Below, in pieces: positions 12,281 through 26,944 of a stretch of DNA of 64,000 nt (its first letter is position 1; each line of letters starts with the position of its first letter). Source of the DNA: Eurosta solidaginis (taxonomy: Eukaryota > Arthropoda > Insecta > Diptera > Tephritidae); the NCBI RefSeq assembly GCF_040869045.1, contig NC_090320.1, positions 145,164,941 to 145,228,940 on the forward strand. Reading direction: 5' to 3'. A program made the position numbers and the translations under genes. The notes beneath the pieces were generated by a model, which made no database searches, had not been told where the DNA came from, and worked only from the letters and a program-made list of their open reading frames with translations.

Positions 12281-13844
12281 ATAGGTAGGTAATCTGTGTG
12301 AGGATGCAAAGCTTCACGTTTTTTGTGGTCTGCATGTAAAAACTATGGCTACGAATCACGTATTTCAAAAATATATGACGTAAACGTAACTATTTGATGA
12401 AATTTGATGAATCTTGAAGCTTCTAGCCGTAAAAAAGGGGTCAATATGACAGTTTATATGAAGTATATAATATATATACCACCGATCTCTATGATTTTTT
12501 CAGACAACAATATATGCTATATACGAAAGCATTTTGTGAAATTTGAAGCTTCTAACTGTTAAAACGGGGCAGAAATTGCGCAAAGTTTCTTATCTGAACA
12601 ATCGGTTGTATGAGATATATACTATGTATATCACCGATCTCAATGATTTTTTCAGACATCAATATATGCTATACACGTAAGCAGTTGGTGAAATTTGAAG
12701 CTTCTAGCTGTTAAAATGGGGTAGAAATTGCGAAAAGTTTCTTATCTGAACAATCGGTTGTATGAGATATATACTATATATAGAACCGATCTCTATGATT
12801 TTTTGAGACAACAATATATGCTATATACGTAAGCAATCAGTGAAATTTGAAGCTTATAGCTGTTAAAATGGGGTAGAAATTGCGAAAAGTTTCTTATCTG
12901 AACAATCGGTTGTATGAGATATATACTATATATACAACCGATCTCTATGATTTTTTCAGACAACAATATATGCTATATACGTAAGCAATCGGTGAAATTT
13001 GAAGCTTATAGCTGTTAAAATGGGGTAGAAATTGCGAAAAGTTTCTTATCTGAACAATCGGTTGTATGAGATATATACTATATATACAACCGATCTCTAT
13101 GATTTTTTCAGACAACAATATATGCTATATAAGTAAATATTCGGTGAAATTTGAAGCTTCTAGCTATTAAAATGGGGCTAAAATTTGCGAAAATATATAT
13201 ATATATACTATATATATATGCTATATATACCACCATATATATACTATATATACCACCGATCTTTATGATTTTTTCAGACAACAATATATGCTATATACGT
13301 AAGCATTCGCTGAAATTTGAAGCCTCTAGCTCTTAAAATAGGGCAGTAATTACGAAAAGTTCCTTATCTGAACAATCGGTTGTGGGGGATATATACTATA
13401 TATACGACCGATCTCATAAATTTTTTCAGGCAACAATATGTTCAATATACGAAAGTATATGGTGAAGTTTGAAGCTTCAATCTGTTAAATTGGGTAAGAT
13501 ATTACAAAAATCCTCTTTTTCTGAAAAATCGGTCGTATGGAGGATATATGCTATAGTGGTCCGATCCGGTCGGTTCCGACAAATGTCTAATCGGACACCC
13601 AAATACACCTGCTCACCAAATTTTATCAAGATATCTCAAAAATTGAGGGACTAGTTTGCATACAAACAGACAGACGGACAGACGGACAGACGGACAGACG
13701 GACATGGCTAAAACAACTCAGCTCTTCAACCTGATTATTTCGGTATACTTAATGGTGGGTCTATCTATTTTCCTTTAAGGACTTACAATTTTCGGTTTCG
13801 TGACGAACTTAATATACCATTTCATTTTCATGAAAGGTATAAAA
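12281..13844 (+). repeat. Array unit 4 (B, 1564 bp)
   Basis: B only, four octamers, which accounts for the 8-bp length difference from unit 3. Confidence 0.88.
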
Positions 13845-16800
13845 ACGGGTAGGTACTTTGTGTGAGGATGCAAAGTTTCAGGTTTTTTGTGGTCTGCGTG
13901 TAAAAACTATGACTACGAATCACGTATTTCAAAAATATATGACGAAAACGTAACTATTTGATCAAATTTGATGAATTTTGAAGATTCTAGCCGTAAAAAA
14001 GGGGTCAAAATGACAGTTTATATGAAGTATATAATATATATACGACCGATCTCTATGATTTTTTCAGACAACAATATATGCTATATACGTAAGCATTTTG
14101 TGAAATTTGAAGCTTCTAACTGTTAAAATGGGGCAGAAATTGCGCAAAGTTTCTTATCTGAACAATCGGTTGTATGAGATATATACTATGTGTACCACCG
14201 ATCTCAATGATTTTTTCAGACATCAATATATGCTATACACGTAAGCAGTTGGTGAAATTTGAAGCTTCTAGCTGTTAAAATGGGGCCGAAATCGTAAAAA
14301 AAATATATATATACTATATATATATACTATATATACCATCATATATATATTATATATATCACCGATCTCTATGATTTTTTGACACAACAATACATACTAT
14401 ATACGTAAGCAATCGGTGAAATTTGAAGCTTATAACTGTTAAAATGGGGAAGAAATTGCGCAAAGTTTCTTATCTGAACAATCGGTTGTATGGGATATAT
14501 ACTATATATACCACCGGTATCTATGATTTTCTCAGACAACAATATATGCTATACACGTAAGCATTTGGTGAAATTTGAACATATCTAAACGATTTTTAAG
14601 ATAAATATAAAATAAACAAGTAAGAACGGGACTGTCTTCGGCTGTGCCAAAGACTTCATACCTTTCATGAATGGGGCTGAACAATAATCTTATCCCGTTC
14701 GTAATCTCCGAATAATCGGATGTATAAGATAAGAAATATATAGTGAACAGATCTACATACCTTAACGATTTTTAAGATAAATATAAAATAAACAAGTAAG
14801 AACGGGACTGTCTTCGGCTGTGCCGAAGACTTCATACCTTTCATGAATGGGGCTGAACAATAATCTTATCCCGTTCGTAATCTCCGAATAATCGGATGTA
14901 TAAGATAAGAAATATATAGTGAACAGATCTACATACCTTAACGATTTTTAAGATAAATATAAAATAAACAAGTAAGAACGGGACTGTCTTCGGCTGTGCC
15001 GAAGACTTCATACCTTTCATGAATGGGGCTGAACAATAATCTTATCCCGTTCGTAATCTCCGAATAATCGGATGTATAAGATAAGAAATATATAGTGAAC
15101 AGATCTACATACCTTAACGATTTTTAAGATAAATATAAAATAAAAAACGGGTAGGTACTTTGTGTGAGGATGCAAAGTTTCAGGTTTTTTGTGGTCTGCG
15201 TGTAAAAACTATGACTACGAATCACGTATTTCAAAAATATATGACGAAAACGTAACTATTTGATGAAATTTGATGAATTTTGAAGATTCTAGCCGTAAAA
15301 AAGGGGTGAAAATGACAGTTTATATGAAGTATATAATATATATACGACCGATCTCTATGATTTTTTCAGACAACAATATATGCTATATACGTAAGCATTT
15401 TGTGAAATTTGAAGCTTCTAGCTGTTAAAATGGGGCCGAAATCGTAAAAAAAATATATATATACTATATATATATACTATATATACCATCATATATATAT
15501 TATATATATCACCGATCTCTATGATTTTTTGACACAACAATACATACTATATACGTAAGCAATCGGTGAAATTTGAAGCTTATAACTGTTAAAATGGGGA
15601 AGAAATTGCGCAAAGTTTCTTATCTGAACAATCGGTTGTATGGGATATATACTATATATACCACCGGTATCTATGATTTTCTCAGACAACAATATATGCT
15701 ATACACGTAAGCATTTGGTGAAATTTGAACATATCTAAACGATTTTTAAGATAAATATAAAATAAAAAATAGGTAGGTAATCTGTGTGAGGATGCAAAGC
15801 TTCACGTTTTTTGTGGTCTGCATGTAAAAACTATGGCTACGAATCACGTATTTCAAAAATATATGACGTAAACGTAATTATTTGATGAAATTTGATGAAT
15901 CTTGAAGCTTCTAGCCGTAAAAAAGGGGTCAATATGAGAGTTTATATGAAGTATATAATATATATACCACCGATCTCTATGATTTTTTCAGACAACAATA
16001 TATGCTATATACGAAAGCATTTTGTGAAATTTGAAGCTTCTAACTGTTAAAACGGGGCAGAAATTGCGCAAAGTTTCTTATCTGAACAATCGGTTGTATG
16101 AGATATATACTATGTATATCACCGATCTCAATGATTTTTTCAGACATCAATATATGCTATACACGAAAGCAGTTGGTGAAATTTGAAGCTTCTAGCTGTT
16201 AAAATGGGGTAGAAATTGCGAAAAGTTTCTTATCTGAACAATCGGTTGTATGAGATATATACTATATATAGAACCGATCTCTATGATTTTTTGAGACAAC
16301 AATATATGCTATATACGTAAGCAATCAGTGAAATTTGAAGCTTATAGCTGTTAAAATGGGGTAGAAATTGCGAAAAGTTTCTTATCTGAACAATCGGTTG
16401 TATGAGATATATACTATATATACAACCGATCTCTATGATTTTTTCAGACAACAATATATGCTATATACGTAAGCAATCGGTGAAATTTGAAGCTTATAGC
16501 TGTTAAAATGGGGTAGAAATTGCGAAAAGTTTCTTATCTGAACAATCGGTTGTATGAGATATATACTATATATACAACCGATCTCTATGATTTTTTCAGA
16601 CAACAATATATGCTATATAAGTAAATATTCGGTGAAATTTGAAGCTTCTAGCTATTAAAATGGGGCTAAAATTTGCGAAAATATATATATATATACTATA
16701 TATATATGCTATATATACCACCATATATATACTATATATACCACCGATCTTTATGATTTTTTCAGACAACAATATATGCTATATACGTAAGCATTCGCTG

Positions 16801-17340
16801 AAATTTGAAGCCTCTAGCTCTTAAAATAGGGCAGTAATTACGAAAAGTTCCTTATCTGAACAATCGGTTGTGGGGGATATATACTATATATACGACCGAT
16901 CTCATAAATTTTTTCAGGCAACAATATGTTCAATATACGAAAGTATATGGTGAAGTTTGAAGCTTCAATCTGTTAAATTGGGTAAGATATTACAAAAATC
17001 CTCTTTTTCTGAAAAATCGGTCGTATGGAGGATATATGCTATAGTGGTCCGATCCGGTCGGTTCCGACAAATGTCTAATCGGACACCCAAATACACCTGC
17101 TCACCAAATTTTATCAAGATATCTCAAAAATTGAGGGACTAGTTTGCATACAAACAGACAGACGGACAGACGGACAGACGGACAGACGGACAGACGGACA
17201 TGGCTAAAACAACTCAGCTCTTCAACCTGATTATTTCGGTATACTTAATGGTGGGTCTATCTATTTTCCTTTAAGGACTTACAATTTTCGGTTTCGTGAC
17301 GAACTTAATATACCATTTCATTTTCATGAAAGGTATAAAA
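13845..17340 (+). repeat. Array unit 5 (AHHHA'B, 3496 bp)
   Basis: A, three tandem heads, a shortened A' that lacks one monomer, then B. Five octamers, the most in the array. It shares with unit 6 several variants absent elsewhere (GTAATTATTTG, ATGAGAGTTTATATG, GGTGAAAATGAC). Confidence 0.88.
14615..15142 (+). repeat. Triplicated head module
   Basis: Heads start at 14615, 14791 and 14967, exactly 176 bp apart. The second and third have the perfect hairpin (GCCGAAGAC); the first has GCCAAAGAC, like the heads in unit 1. Confidence 0.9.
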
Positions 17341-20300
17341 ACGGGTAGGTACTTTGTGTGAGGATGCAAAGTTTCAGGTTTTTTGTGGTCTGCGTGTAAA
17401 AACTATGACTACGAATCACGTATTTCAAAAATATATGACGAAAACGTAACTATTTGATCAAATTTGATGAATTTTGAAGATTCTAGCCGTAAAAAAGGGG
17501 TCAAAATGACAGTTTATATGAAGTATATAATATATATACGACCGATCTCTATGATTTTTTCAGACAACAATATATGCTATATACGTAAGCATTTTGTGAA
17601 ATTTGAAGCTTCTAACTGTTAAAATGGGGCAGAAATTGCGCAAAGTTTCTTATCTGAACAATCGGTTGTATGAGATATATACTATGTGTACCACCGATCT
17701 CAATGATTTTTTCAGACATCAATATATGCTATACACGTAAGCAGTTGGTGAAATTTGAAGCTTCTAGCTGTTAAAATGGGGCCGAAATCGTAAAAAAAAT
17801 ATATATATACTATATATATATACTATATATACCATCATATATATATTATATATATCACCGATCTCTATGATTTTTTGACACAACAATACATACTATATAC
17901 GTAAGCAATCGGTGAAATTTGAAGCTTATAACTGTTAAAATGGGGAAGAAATTGCGCAAAGTTTCTTATCTGAACAATCGGTTGTATGGGATATATACTA
18001 TATATACCACCGGTATCTATGATTTTCTCAGACAACAATATATGCTATACACGTAAGCATTTGGTGAAATTTGAACATATCTAAACGATTTTTAAGATAA
18101 ATATAAAATAAACAAGTAAGAACGGGACTGTCTTCGGCTGTGCCAAAGACTTCATACCTTTCATGAATGGGGCTGAACAATAATCTTATCCCGTTCGTAA
18201 TCTCCGAATAATCGGATGTATAAGATAAGAAATATATAGTGAACAGATCTACATACCTTAACGATTTTTAAGATAAATATAAAATAAACAAGTAAGAACG
18301 GGACTGTCTTCGGCTGTGCCGAAGACTTCATACCTTTCATGAATGGGGCTGAACAATAATCTTATCCCGTTCGTAATCTCCGAATAATCGGATGTATAAG
18401 ATAAGAAATATATAGTGAACAGATCTACATACCTTAACGATTTTTAAGATAAATATAAAATAAACAAGTAAGAACGGGACTGTCTTCGGCTGTGCCGAAG
18501 ACTTCATACCTTTCATGAATGGGGCTGAACAATAATCTTATCCCGTTCGTAATCTCCGAATAATCGGATGTATAAGATAAGAAATATATAGTGAACAGAT
18601 CTACATACCTTAACGATTTTTAAGATAAATATAAAATAAAAAACGGGTAGGTACTTTGTGTGAGGATGCAAAGTTTCAGGTTTTTTGTGGTCTGCGTGTA
18701 AAAACTATGACTACGAATCACGTATTTCAAAAATATATGACGAAAACGTAACTATTTGATGAAATTTGATGAATTTTGAAGATTCTAGCCGTAAAAAAGG
18801 GGTGAAAATGACAGTTTATATGAAGTATATAATATATATACGACCGATCTCTATGATTTTTTCAGACAACAATATATGCTATATACGTAAGCATTTTGTG
18901 AAATTTGAAGCTTCTAGCTGTTAAAATGGGGCCGAAATCGTAAAAAAAATATATATATACTATATATATATACTATATATACCATCATATATATATTATA
19001 TATATCACCGATCTCTATGATTTTTTGACACAACAATACATACTATATACGTAAGCAATCGGTGAAATTTGAAGCTTATAACTGTTAAAATGGGGAAGAA
19101 ATTGCGCAAAGTTTCTTATCTGAACAATCGGTTGTATGGGATATATACTATATATACCACCGGTATCTATGATTTTCTCAGACAACAATATATGCTATAC
19201 ACGTAAGCATTTGGTGAAATTTGAACATATCTAAACGATTTTTAAGATAAATATAAAATAAAAAATAGGTAGGTAATCTGTGTGAGGATGCAAAGCTTCA
19301 CGTTTTTTGTGGTCTGCATGTAAAAACTATGGCTACGAATCACGTATTTCAAAAATATATGACGTAAACGTAATTATTTGATGAAATTTGATGAATCTTG
19401 AAGCTTCTAGCCGTAAAAAAGGGGTCAATATGAGAGTTTATATGAAGTATATAATATATATACCACCGATCTCTATGATTTTTTCAGACAACAATATATG
19501 CTATATACGAAAGCATTTTGTGAAATTTGAAGCTTCTAACTGTTAAAACGGGGCAGAAATTGCGCAAAGTTTCTTATCTGAACAATCGGTTGTATGAGAT
19601 ATATACTATGTATATCACCGATCTCAATGATTTTTTCAGACATCAATATATGCTATACACGAAAGCAGTTGGTGAAATTTGAAGCTTCTAGCTGTTAAAA
19701 TGGGGTAGAAATTGCGAAAAGTTTCTTATCTGAACAATCGGTTGTATGAGATATATACTATATATAGAACCGATCTATATGATTTTTTCAGACAACAATA
19801 TATGCTATATACGTAAGCAATCAGTGAAATTTGAAGCTTATAGCTGTTAAAATGGGGTAGAAATTGTGAAAAGTTTGTTTTTTTTTTTTTTTAATTGCGA
19901 AAAGTTTCTTATCTGAAAAATCGGTTGTATGAGATATATACTATATATACAACCGATCTCTATGATTTTTTCAGACAACAATATATGCTATATAAGTAAA
20001 TATTCGGTGAAATTTGAAGCTTCTAGCTGTTAAAATGGGGCTAAAATTTGCGAAAATATATATATATATACTATATATATATACTATATATACCACCATA
20101 TATATACTATATATACCACCGATCTTTATGATTTTTTCAGACAACAATATATGCTATATAAGTAAGCATTCGCTGAAATTTGAAGCCTCTAGCTCTTAAA
20201 ATAGGGCAGTAATTACGAAAAGTTCCTTATCTGAACAATCGGTTGTGGGGGATATATACTATATATACGACCGATCTCATAAATTTTTTTCAGGCAACAA

Positions 20301-20708
20301 TATGTTCAATATACGAAAGTATATGGTGAAGTTTGAAGCTTCAATCTGTTAAATTGGGTAAGATATTACAAAAATCCTCTTTTTCTGAAAAATCGGTTGT
20401 ATGGAGGATATATGCTATAGTGGTCCGATCCGGTCGGTTCCGACAAATGTCTAATCGGACACCCAAATACACCTGCTCACCAAATTTTATCAAGATATCT
20501 CAAAAATTGAGGGACTAGTTTGCATACAAACAGACAGACGGACAGACGGACAGACGGACAGACGGACATGGCTAAAACAACTCAGCTCTTCAACCTGATT
20601 ATTTCGGTATACTTAAGGGTGGGTCTATCTATTTTCCTTTAAGGACTTACAATTTTCGGTTTCGTGACGAAATTAATATACCATTTCATTTTCATGAAAG
20701 GTATAAAA
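17341..20708 (+). repeat. Array unit 6 (AHHHA'B', 3368 bp)
   Basis: Same layout as unit 5, but one monomer of B is lost and a run of 16 T (about 19879-19894) sits at the break. Four octamers. The tail also has CTTAAGGGTGGG instead of CTTAATGGTGGG. Confidence 0.88.
18111..18638 (+). repeat. Second triplicated head module
   Basis: Heads at 18111, 18287 and 18463, again 176 bp apart, with the same imperfect-perfect-perfect hairpin order as 14615-15142. The two trios are therefore duplicates of one another. Confidence 0.9.
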
Positions 20709-23042
20709 ACGGGTAGGTACTTTGTGTGAGGATGCAAAGTTTCAGGTTTTTTGTGGTCTGCGTGTAAAAACTATGACTACGAATCACGTATTTCAAAATA
20801 TATGACGAAAACGTAACTATTTGATCAAATTTGATGAATTTTGAAGATTCTAGCCGTAAAAAAGGGGTCAAAATGACAGTTTATATGAAGTATATAATAT
20901 ATATACGACCGATCTCTATGATTTTTTCAGACAACAATATATGCTATATACGTAAGCATTTTGTGAAATTTGAAGCTTCTAACTGTTAAAATGGGGCAGA
21001 AATTGCGCAAAGTTTCTTATCTGAACAATCGGTTGTATGAGATATATACTATGTGTACCACCGATCTCAATGATTTTTTCAGACATCAATATATGCTATA
21101 CACGTAAGCAGTTGGTGAAATTTGAAGCTTCTAGCTGTTAAAATGGGGCCGAAATCGTAAAAAAAATATATATATACTATATATATATACTATATATACC
21201 ATCATATATATATTATATATATCACCGATCTCTATGATTTTTTGACACAACAATACATACTATATACGTAAGCAATCGGTGAAATTTGAAGCTTATAACT
21301 GTTAAAATGGGGAAGAAATTGCGCACAGTTTCTTATCTGAACAATCGGTTGTATGGGATATATACTATATATACCACCGGTATCTATGATTTTCTCAGAC
21401 AACAATATATGCTATACACGTAAGCATTTGGTGAAATTTGAACATATCTAAACGATTTTAAGATAAATATAAAATAAAAAATAGGTAGGTAATCTGTGTG
21501 AGGATGCAAAGCTTCACGTTTTTTGTGGTCTGCATGTAAAAACTATGGCTACGAATCACGTATTTCAAAAATATATGACGTAAACGTAACTATTTGATGA
21601 AATTTCATGAATCTTGAAGCTTCTAGCCGTAAAAAAGGGGTCAATATGACAGTTTATATGAAGTATATAATATATATACCACCGATCTCTATGATTTTTT
21701 CAGACAACAATATATGCTATATACGAAAGCATTTTGTGAAATTTGAAGCTTCTAACTGTTAAAACGGGGCAGAAATTGCGCAAAGTTTCTTATCTGAACA
21801 ATCGGTTGTATGAGATATATACTATGTATATCACCGATCTCAATGATTTTTTCAGACATCAATATATGCTATACACGTAAGCAGTTGGTGAAATTTGAAG
21901 CTTCTAGCTGTTAAAATGGGGTAGAAATTGCGAAAAGTTTCTTATCTGAACAATCGGTTGTATGAGATATATACTATATATAGAACCGATCTCTATGATT
22001 TTTTGAGACAACAATATATGCTATATACGTAAGCAATCAGTGAAATTTAAAGCTTATAGCTGTTAAAATGGGGTAGAAATTGCGAAAAGTTTCTTATCTG
22101 AACAATCGGTTGTATGAGATATATACTATATATACAACCGATCTCTATGATTTTTTCAGACAACAATATATGCTATATACGTAAGCAATCGGTGAAATTT
22201 GAAGCTTATAGCTGTTAAAATGGGGTAGAAATTGCGAAAAGTTTCTTATCTGAACAATCGGTTGTATGAGATATATACTATATATACAACCGATCTCTAT
22301 GATTTTTTCAGACAACAATATATGCTATATAAGTAAATATTCGGTGAAATTTGAAGCTTCTAGCTATTAAAATGGGGCTAAAATTTGCGAAAATATATAT
22401 ATATACTATATATATATGCTATATATACCACCATATATATACTATATATACCACCGATCTTTATGATTTTTTCAGACAACAATATATGCTATATACGTAA
22501 GCATTCGCTGAAATTTGAAGCCTCTAGCTCTTAAAATAGGGCAGTAATTACGAAAAGTTCCTTATCTGAACAATCGGTTGTGGGGGATATATACTATATA
22601 TACGACCGATCTCATAAATTTTTTCAGGCAACAATATGTTCAATATACGAAAGTATATGGTGAAGTTTGAAGCTTCAATCTGTTAAATTGGGTAAGATAT
22701 TACAAAAATCCTCTTTTTCTGAAAAATCGGTCGTATGGAGGATATATGCTATAGTGGTCCGATCCGGTCGGTTCCGACAAATGTCTAATCGGACACCCAA
22801 ATACACCTGCTCACCAAATTTTATCAAGATATCTCAAAAATTGAGGGACTAGTTTGCATACAAACAGACAGACGGACAGACGGACAGACGGACAGACGGA
22901 CATGGCTAAAACAACTCAGCTCTTCAACCTGATTATTTCGGTATACTTAATGGTGGGTCTATCTATTTTCCTTTAAGGACTTACAATTTTCGGTTTCGTG
23001 ACGAACTTAATATACCATTTCATTTTCATGAAAGGTATAAAA
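20709..23042 (+). repeat. Array unit 7 (AB, 2334 bp)
   Basis: A then B, four octamers, with small indels including one fewer TA in the internal TA tract and one fewer T and A in short runs. Confidence 0.88.
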
Positions 23043-24606
23043 ATAGGTAGGTAATCTGTGTGAGGATGCAAAGCTTCACGTTTTTTGTGGTCTGCATGTA
23101 AAAACTATGGCTACGAATCACGTATTTCAAAAATATATGACGTAAACGTAACTATTTGATGAAATTTGATGAATCTTGAAGCTTCTAGCCGTAAAAAAGG
23201 GGTCAATATGACAGTTTATATGAAGTATATAATATATATACCACCGATCTCTATGATTTTTTCAGACAACAATATATGCTATATACGAAAGCATTTTGTG
23301 AAATTTGAAGCTTCTAACTGTTAAAACGGGGCAGAAATTGCGCAAAGTTTCTTATCTGAACAATCGGTTGTATGAGATATATACTATGTATATCACCGAT
23401 CTCAATGATTTTTTCAGACATCAATATATGCTATACACGTAAGCAGTTGGTGAAATTTGAAGCTTCTAGCTGTTAAAATGGGGTAGAAATTGCGAAAAGT
23501 TTCTTATCTGAACAATCGGTTGTATGAGATATATACTATATATAGAACCGATCTCTATGATTTTTCGAGACAACAATATATGCTATATACGTAAGCAATC
23601 AGTGAAATTTGAAGCTTATAGCTGTTAAAATGGGGTAGAAATTGCGAAAAGTTTCTTATCTGAACAATCGGTTGTATGAGATATATACTATATATACAAC
23701 CGATCTCTATGATTTTTTCAGACAACAATATATGCTATATACGTAAGCAATCGGTGAAATTTGAAGCTTATAGCTGTTAAAATGGGGTAGAAATTGCGAA
23801 AAGTTTCTTATCTGAACAATCGGTTGTATGAGATATATACTATATATACAACCGATCTCTATGATTTTTTCAGACAACAATATATGCTATATAAGTAAAT
23901 ATTCGGTGAAATTTGAAGCTTCTAGCTATTAAAATGGGGCTAAAATTTGCGAAAATATATATATATATACTATATATATATGCTATATATACCACCATAT
24001 ATATACTATATATTCCACCGATCTTTATGATTTTTTCAGACAACAATATATGCTATATACGTAAGCATTCGCTGAAATTTGAAGCCTCTAGCTCTTAAAA
24101 TAGGGCAGTAATTACGAAAAGTTCCTTATCTGAACAATCGGTTGTGGGGGATATATACTATATATACGACCGATCTCATAAATTTTTTCAGGCAACAATA
24201 TGTTCAATATACGAAAGTATATGGTGAAGTTTGAAGCTTCAATCTGTTAAATTGGGTAAGATATTACAAAAATCCTCTTTTTCTGAAAAATCGGTCGTAT
24301 GGAGGATATATGCTATAGTGGTCCGATCCGGTCGGTTCCGACAAATGTCTAATCGGACACCCAAATACACCTGCTCACCAAATTTTATCAAGATATCTCA
24401 AAAATTGAGGGACTAGTTTGCATACAAACAGACAGACGGACAGACGGACAGACGGACAGACGGACATGGCTAAAACAACTCAGCTCTTCAACCTGATTAT
24501 TTCGGTATACTTAATGGTGGGTCTATCTATTTTCCTTTAAGGACTTACAATTTTCGGTTTCGTGACGAACTTAATATACCATTTCATTTTCATGAAAGGT
24601 ATAAAA
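23043..24606 (+). repeat. Array unit 8 (B, 1564 bp)
   Basis: B only, four octamers. Private changes TTTTTCGAGAC near 23570 and TATATTCCACC near 24010. Confidence 0.88.
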
Positions 24607-26944
24607 ACGGGTAGGTACTTTGTGTGAGGATGCAAAGTTTCAGGTTTTTTGTGGTCTGCGTGTAAAAACTATGACTACGAATCACGTATTTCAAAAATAT
24701 ATGACGAAAACGTAACTATTTGATCAAATTTGATGAATTTTGAAGATTCTAGCCGTAAAAAAGGGGTCAAAATGACAGTTTATATGAAGTATATAATATA
24801 TATACGACCGATCTCTATGATTTTTTCAGACAACAATATATGCTATATACGTAAGCATTTTGTGAAATTTGAAGCTTCTAACTGTTAAAATGGGGCAGAA
24901 ATTGCGCAAAGTTTCTTATCTGAACAATCGGTTGTATGAGATATATACTATGTGTACCACCGATCTCAATGATTTTTTCAGACATCAATATATGCTATAC
25001 ACGTAAGCAGTTGGTGAAATTTGAAGCTTCTAGCTGTTAAAATGGGGCCGAAATCGTAAAAAAAATATATATATACTATATATATATACTATATATACCA
25101 TCATATATATATTATATATATCACCGATCTCTATGATTTTTTGACACAACAATACATACTATATACGTAAGCAATCGGTGAAATTTGAAGCTTATAACTG
25201 TTAAAATGGGGAAGAAATTGCGCAAAGTTTCTTATCTGAACAATCGGTTGTATGGGATATATACTATATATACCACCGGTATCTATGATTTTCTCAGACA
25301 ACAATATATGCTATACACGTAAGCATTTGGTGAAATTTGAACATATCTAAACTATTTTTAAGATAAATATAAAATAAAAAATAGGTAGGTAATCTGTGTG
25401 AGGATGCAAAGCTTCACGTTTTTTGTGGTCTGCATGTGAAAACTATGGCTACGAATCACGTATTTCAAAAATATATGACGTAAACGTAACTATTTGATGA
25501 AATTTGATGAATCTTGAAGCTTCTAGCCGTAAAAAAGGGGTCAATATGACAGTTTATATGAAGTATATAATATATATACCACCGATCTCTATGATTTTTT
25601 CAGACAACAATATATGCTATATACGAAAGCATTTTGTGAAATTTGAAGCTTCTAACTGTTAAAACGGGGCAGAAATTGCGCAAAGTTTCTTATCTGAACA
25701 ATCGGTTGTATGAGATATATACTATGTATATCACCGATCTCAATGATTTTTTCAGACATCAATATATGCTATACACGTAAGCAGTTGGTGAAATTTGAAG
25801 CTTCTAGCTGTTAAAATGGGGTAGAAATTGCGAAAAGTTTCTTATCTGAACAATCGGTTGTATGAGATATATACTATATATAGAACCGATCTCTATGATT
25901 TTTTGAGACAACAATATATGCTATATACGTACGCAATCAGTGAAATTTGAAGCTTATAGCTGTTAAAATGGGGTAGAAATTGCGAAAAGTTTCTTATCTG
26001 AACAATCGGTTGTATGAGATATATACTATATATACAACCGATCTCTATGATTTTTTCAGACAACAATATATGCTATATACGTAAGCAATCGGGGAAATTT
26101 GAAGCTTATAGCTGTTAAAATGGGGTAGAAATTGCGAAAAGTTTCTTATCTGAACAATCGGTTGTATGAGATATATACTATATATACAACCGATCTCTAT
26201 GATTTTTTCAGACAACAATATATGCTATATAAGTAAATATTCGGTGAAATTTGAAGCTTCTAGCTATTAAAATGGGGCTAAAATTTGCGAAAATATATAT
26301 ATATATACTATATATATATGCTATATATACCACCATATATATACTATATATACCACCGATCTTTATGATTTTTTCAGACAACAATATATGCTATATACGT
26401 AAGCATTCGCTGAAATTTGAAGCCTCTAGCTCTTAAAATAGGGCAGTAATTACGAAAAGTTCCTTATCTGAACAATCGGTTGTGGGGGATATATACTATA
26501 TATACGACCGATCTCATAAATTTTTTCAGGCAACAATATGTTCAATATACGAAAGTATATGGTGAAGTTTGAAGCTTCAATCTGTTAAATTGGGTAAGAT
26601 ATTACAAAAATCCTCTTTTTCTGAAAAATCGGTCGTATGGAGGATATATGCTATAGTGGTCCGATCCGGTCGGTTCCGACAAATGTCTAATCGGACACCC
26701 AAATACACCTGCTCACCAAATTTTATCAAGATATCTCAAAAATTGAGGGACTAGTTTGCATACAAACAGACAGACGGACAGACGGACAGACGGACAGACG
26801 GACATGGCTAAAACAACTCAGCTCTTCAACCTGATTATTTCGGTATACTTAATGGTGGGTCTATCTATTTTCCTTTAAGGACTTACAATTTTCGGTTTCG
26901 TGACGAACTTAATATACCATTTCATTTTCATGAAAGGTATAAAA
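24607..26944 (+). repeat. Array unit 9 (AB, 2338 bp)
   Basis: Same length as unit 2, and it shares GTACGC (25929-25934) and GGGGAAA (26091-26097) with it, at a constant offset of 16,220 bp. Private changes include CATGTGAAAAC near 25435. Confidence 0.88.
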
